Assembly (NCBI RefSeq): GCF_958295425.1
Contig: NC_081141.1
Span: forward strand, 11,953,500-12,017,499
Direction of reading: 5' to 3'
DNA length: 64,000 nucleotides
From: Solea solea
Taxonomy: Eukaryota > Chordata > Actinopteri > Pleuronectiformes > Soleidae
Shown here: positions 55,101 through 60,931 of the stretch, in pieces
Layout: each line of letters opens with the position of its first letter
Position numbering within the stretch: position 1 is the stretch's first letter
The notes under the pieces: model-generated
What the model saw: only the letters and a program-made list of their open reading frames with translations
What the model was told of the DNA's origin: nothing
Databases searched by the model: none
Translations under genes and position numbers: made by a program

Positions 55101-58100
55101 TGGATTGTAAATGTAGGGAATTATAGTTGGCTATATTAAATGAGTCAAAAACTGTTTAATAGGTGATAATCAGAAAAATCACTTGATCAAGACTTCAGCA
55201 TGTGGGAGTGGTCTGATCAGATTTGATTGACAGTAAACAAAAGGCCAATACAACTGTAAATTAATTAACCTGATTTTGGAATACTAAGAGAAACAAATTC
55301 ATAACTGGAAAACTATTAAGCATCACCTCAAGAAGAAACGACCACTTGGAATGGCCGTAAAACATTTGGTAGAAACGTCATACACATAGAACTTTAGCGT
55401 TTTGTTGATTATGTATGCAAATGTATGTGCTGCTTTTCAATTTTAATCAAAATGTAGTATTTAGTTTTAATGGACGGTTGCTGTCCACTTATTAGTCCTA
55501 TAGTTATGTTGTGTTGTCGGAACCAGTGACCTTCTTGCTGTGAGCCAAGCCGCTTCACCATGGTGTGGCCCTTTACACAAATCCTCTACAAAATCAGTTT
55601 CTTCCATGCATAAAGTTGCTGATCAAATCGAAACAACATCACTGTGTTCTTTTCACCACATCATCACAATTCTACAATTTTTTCCTCTCGAATGAAAAAC
55701 CCTGCGTCTACAAATCAACTGTTGAACCGAACAATGCACCTGAGACGCATTAAGGACTCGAGTGATTGATGTGAATAACACAGCCCAGCTGTAAATAGGG
55801 CAATCTTAACCAACAGTGAGGCTTAGAGGGAGGCAGATAACAGCCACATAATTGGACTAATTACCTGTGGATGTATTGATTCTGTAGACTTAATAGCAGA
55901 GAAATGCCACAATGACGGAAGCTGGTTTATCTTGCTGTGCCCTAAAACTGAATTTGGCCCAATGTCTACATTTGTGCAGCATCTCTTAGGAAACCTGGCT
56001 CTCTGTGGACTTACTTGCAGTGTAAACAGTGGGACACAAAGTTAGATTCTAGAAATGCAGTAAAAAAAATGCAGAAATGGAATACAAAACAAGTGTATTT
56101 TGGTTGTATTACCACAGAATGACCCTTACTATACCTAAGGTGGGGGTCTTCTGTAGAGGCTGCCATGTTAGACCACCATGTTTTTAACAGATAAAATAAA
56201 CTCATGTTTTAATGATAACTGGAGGCTATAGGTTCTACATGCTTGGAAGGGAAGAGCAAGGAGAGGACTAAATTTTACACTTGGTACCTTTAGCAGTCAC
56301 GAAGGACCACATGGAGCAGTGTTTCTAACCCGTCGAACACAGAATTTTGGCTGCTTTTAATATTATTACGTTTTATACATACAGTATATACAGGGGATGA
56401 GCAAAAAGTACTCAAAATGTTTAAGATCGGATTGAATTTGTGAAATTTGGAAATACGCCGCAGTTCAAAGTTCACTTGGCTCGTATTTATGAACAAAAAG
56501 AAAAGAAAAATTGTCTATTTTGTGACTTTATATCACTACTTAAAATGTGATTAATCATAACTAAGGGTTACTGTGAAGCTAAGGGTTAAATAGGTAATCA
56601 GAACCTCAGGGATTCTGTGGCACACTGCCAGGGAGTGTGCCATGAAATGTTTCCAGTTAGTTTTCATTTGAGGTGTGGCATTTTATGGACCAAACAAATA
56701 ATTGATTAATTGAGAAAATAACTGACAGTTTAATTGATAATAAAACTAATCAGTCGCTGCAGCCCAGTGTTGATAACTTCCACAGGAGCCAATGTTGTGC
56801 TAAAAACTATTTATAGACAAATTATTCCAGAGGAAATACATAAAGAGATGCCAGGAAAAAATGGGAGTTTGACCAATGTTTTTTTTTTTCTAGCTCTCCT
56901 TCCCTCGAGAACCAACGTCACTACGTTCTTTTTCGCCTCTTATCGTCGATGCCTTTTTTCTCACCCTCATTTTCCTCTCATTTTATTCCGCTTCCCTCTC
57001 CCCCCTTGCACTTGCCTCCCCCGTTTCTCTTTCCTCTCCAGCGATCTGCTTCCCTTTCCTCTGCCTCTTTTCATTTCTTGCTCTTGCTGATGGCATTCAA
57101 AGCCAATTAGGAGTTCATATGTATGTGAAGCTGTCTCAAAGCGGAGCATGGGGACTTTCCTTTCAGCTTTCGAAGATTACAGAAGAAAGGTACCGTGGCA
57201 ACATGTCGTGCTGAGCAAAGATCAACACTATTAGCCTGGACAACAAAAAAAACTCATGCTCAAGAAGTTTTCCTTGTGAAAATATGTGTAAGAGTGTGTG
57301 TGGACCTATCTAAAAGGGCAGGCTCTTTAATGTGTGTATATTGCGGCACAAAGAACCGACCGGCTGCCTCCAAATTGTATGACTCATCCTCATTGCAACT
57401 CGTAGACTGCAATCCCCTGAGCCTGTAGTGAAAAATTCTATTAACTTGCATTAGTTTCCTTCCTCCACCATTACCTCACAGAGCAAGATACATACTTATT
57501 ATGTCCTCTGTTTCTAGGCGGTGTAAAGGATTGGTAAGTATCTGGATGTCTGCGGCTGCCAAATTTAAAACATAATTCCTGATGACTCATAAACCGGAGC
57601 AACATATTTTTTTTTTCGTTTGGCAAGTACATAAATCTTTAAATCCTTCATTCTGCTTTCATTCATGATGGTTGACTACAGCGTACCTTTGAAACAACCT
57701 CCACAGACACTCGGGACTTCTTTTTTGGAGTGCTAAATGCTCTCATGGGGCTGTGTAACCCCATTAAAAACACATGCAATTCTTCTGTAGCTGGAACAGA
57801 ATCCAACCGACACACACACACACACACACACACAGATGTGTATGTGTGGTGATGTTTTCAGAACTATGACACATCTTGCTCTCCGAGCTCCATCTGGGTA
57901 CGAATATGAAGAACGTTGCCGCACACCGTGTTTTTCACTAGACTGAAAGTACCACTTCACATTCTGCGAGGTAGCGCGGCGGTGCAGCGGTGCAGCGGTG
58001 CAGCGGTGGAGATGTTATTTTCACGTATTCACACACCTCCCAGTCGGCCCCCCCTTTTAGAGAGCCCATTAGTGGCTCTGTGTGGCAAGACCCTGCCTTT

Positions 58101-60529
58101 GGAGAGCCAGAGCGAGGGAGGGGAGTAGCTACGGTAGGAGACGACGGGCAAAGAGGCAGAAGCAAGAAGAGGAAGAGAAACAATAAGGAGGAGGCCGGGG
58201 GAAAAAGAGGTTGTTCACAGGCTGTTGGAGTTAAATGTACCTAAATGACATTTAACCCCTTCTCAGTCTACAATAACAATCAGATTTAGGGTAGGTGGTA
58301 CCAGTGGTTAGGAGTGTTGCTGTGAGCTTTCTCCAGGTGCTCCAGCTTCCTCTCACAGTCCAAAAACATGATGATTGGGGAAGAGGTAATTTTCCATAGG
58401 TGTGACTGAAAGTGTAAATGTTTGTTTGTCTCTGTATGTTGGTCCTGTGATATAAGTAATGTGCCTCTGGCCCACTGTCAGCTGCCAGCTATCCCAACAA
58501 CACTAAAAGGATATGTAGTGTAGATAATGGAAAGATGGGAGTTCTGCCACTGGCATCAATTAAATCTCCAATATTGAGGTTAAATTCAAATACATAGGAA
58601 GCTTTGCATTCACGATTATCCCTTATCCCATCTCAGTAAAGTAGATTCAATTGGTTCAATTTATTCGTCCATAAAAGTCCGTCCTAATGCTATATATTGT
58701 ATAATATATGATACAAAATAAAACTTCTATTAACTTATTAAGTGTTTGGTCATTTTACCTACAGTTAAATTAAATGAATTCTATGTTAACTCTAATAGTT
58801 GAGCAGCCTATGCGAAAAGATAAAGGAGGACATCCAGAAACAACAGAGACTGGGGTAATCTCCTCTGTTTGCTGTCACTTTTTTATTAGGTGACCAAACT
58901 TCCGCCCCTTGGTGAAGTGATGACAGCAGAGCTATTTCCATGACAACTGAGCAAACTCCAACCTGCGAAGAACGTGAGATGAAGCTGAAAGCTCCAGGAA
59001 AACAGACACTAGAAAGAGCTGTCACTCTGAGAGATGATTTAGCTCTTAAAAAGAAGAATCTAAGAAACATCTCTGTTAAAGGGCACATACTTTACTCAAA
59101 TTGAAAATATTTGGCTGAAGCACTTAAGACATTGTCAAGTGACAAATGCCATATCTGAAATGCTGTTGTATGTCAGACAGACTCTTTATACTTACAATGT
59201 CAAATAGGTTGGTCTGACTGAGCCTCAAACACAACACAATAACAGGTCATTTATTAAAGGTCTGCTTCCCCCATTTTTGAAGAATAAACTTAAAATCATT
59301 ATGATGCTGCTGTGTTTGTTTACTTCACATTCTATTACACAGCTGGACTAAATTTGACCAATTTATTTCATTATTTTCTTACAGATCTTTTACTCATAAC
59401 ACTTGTCCATTGACAGAAACAGTGAAGAGCAGTGTGGGGCTTTTATTTTCTCTGAAGGAAGTGACTTTGACGTCGACTTTTTGTCAATTGTATTCATGTT
59501 TTTCGATCCCAAATGACTCCATTATTGAGGGAATGAGACACGAATGTCAGATCCACTGTCTGATGATCAAATAACACATTTGTCTCTGGAAATTAGTAAA
59601 AAAAATAGTATATTTGTTTGGGTACAGTTGGATTCTCTTGTCCTTTTTGAAATAGATTTTGGTTTTGGCAAATGAAATTGTATAGAATGGTTCCACAAAC
59701 TCAACCCAATAAAACCTAAATATCCAAACCTGTTATCTCAGTTTCATAGGTTGTTACCTTTGACTGTTGAATGAACTAAGGCTTTTCCACACCCAACGGT
59801 CATTAGCTCTGTCGTACTTATTGTCCTGCCCCTCTAATAATGTCACATTCAGGCGGCAGATTGTGGAGGCAGATTGAACAATCAATATTTTGATGAGGGG
59901 GGGGGAATTCACATTTGGCTCTGTCCTCACTGAGTCTACAAGAAAACACTCAAAGTCCTGCATAGTGACAAAAAAATTGAGCTGGTCTCCAGAAACGCCT
60001 GAAGCCTGTCTGGTCTGAACCCAGCTGGACTGAGGCATAAGCGACTGGGATGCTCTGATGGACTGTGTATCTGTGTGTGTGTGTGTGTGTGTCATTCAAG
60101 GCATTACCTGCCTCCGTCTCTGAGACAGAAAGATAGGGAGGACGTTTATGTAGAAGCAGTGGGTTAGGCAATTCTCACAGACAGACTGACAAATGAGCAC
60201 AGGGAATAACAAAGAGGTGTGAGATGAGGTACCAGAAGGACAGCTGGGTACCTGAAGACCTACAAAAAGACCATGTTTTGACGCAGCTTGTGGAAAAGAA
60301 GGACCTGTTTGGCACTGACATCTGAGTTATTTCTCATTATTATTTCTCGTGAAAAAAACAAAAAGAAAAATGAAAAAAAAAACTTTGAAGGAAAAACCAA
60401 ATGAAACCTCCTCTGCTCAAACAGCATGTAAATAAAGCACTGTGGGTGATGAGGACACAGTGAAGAAAAACTATTCATCAAGTAAATTTGCTTAATAATG
60501 CAGTGGAGCCCTTTGTCTGAAAGGACACC

Positions 60530-60563
<34 letters not shown>

Positions 60564-60888
60564 AGTGCATGTGAGTGTGCATGTGTGTTACTTTATGAAA
60601 CAGCACTGCAAAAGGTTACAACACTTTCAATGAAGCTCTACTGCCTCCTTCTGGTCATTTGGTGTCATTGCAAAACCTCTAATTTATCTACACTGCTGAA
60701 AACAAGCTACGGTCTGTGACGCCACCTGGTGTGTAACTTTGGAACTGTTGAGTAGTACAGAGGAGATGAGAGGAGAGGAGAGGAGAGGAGAGGAGAGGAG
60801 AGGAAAAGGAACCTTTTCTAGACATGTGTTAAATATTTCAACAAGCACCAAAAACCCTATAGCCCTACAGTCACATGCATCTCATTGC

Positions 60889-60931
<43 letters not shown>
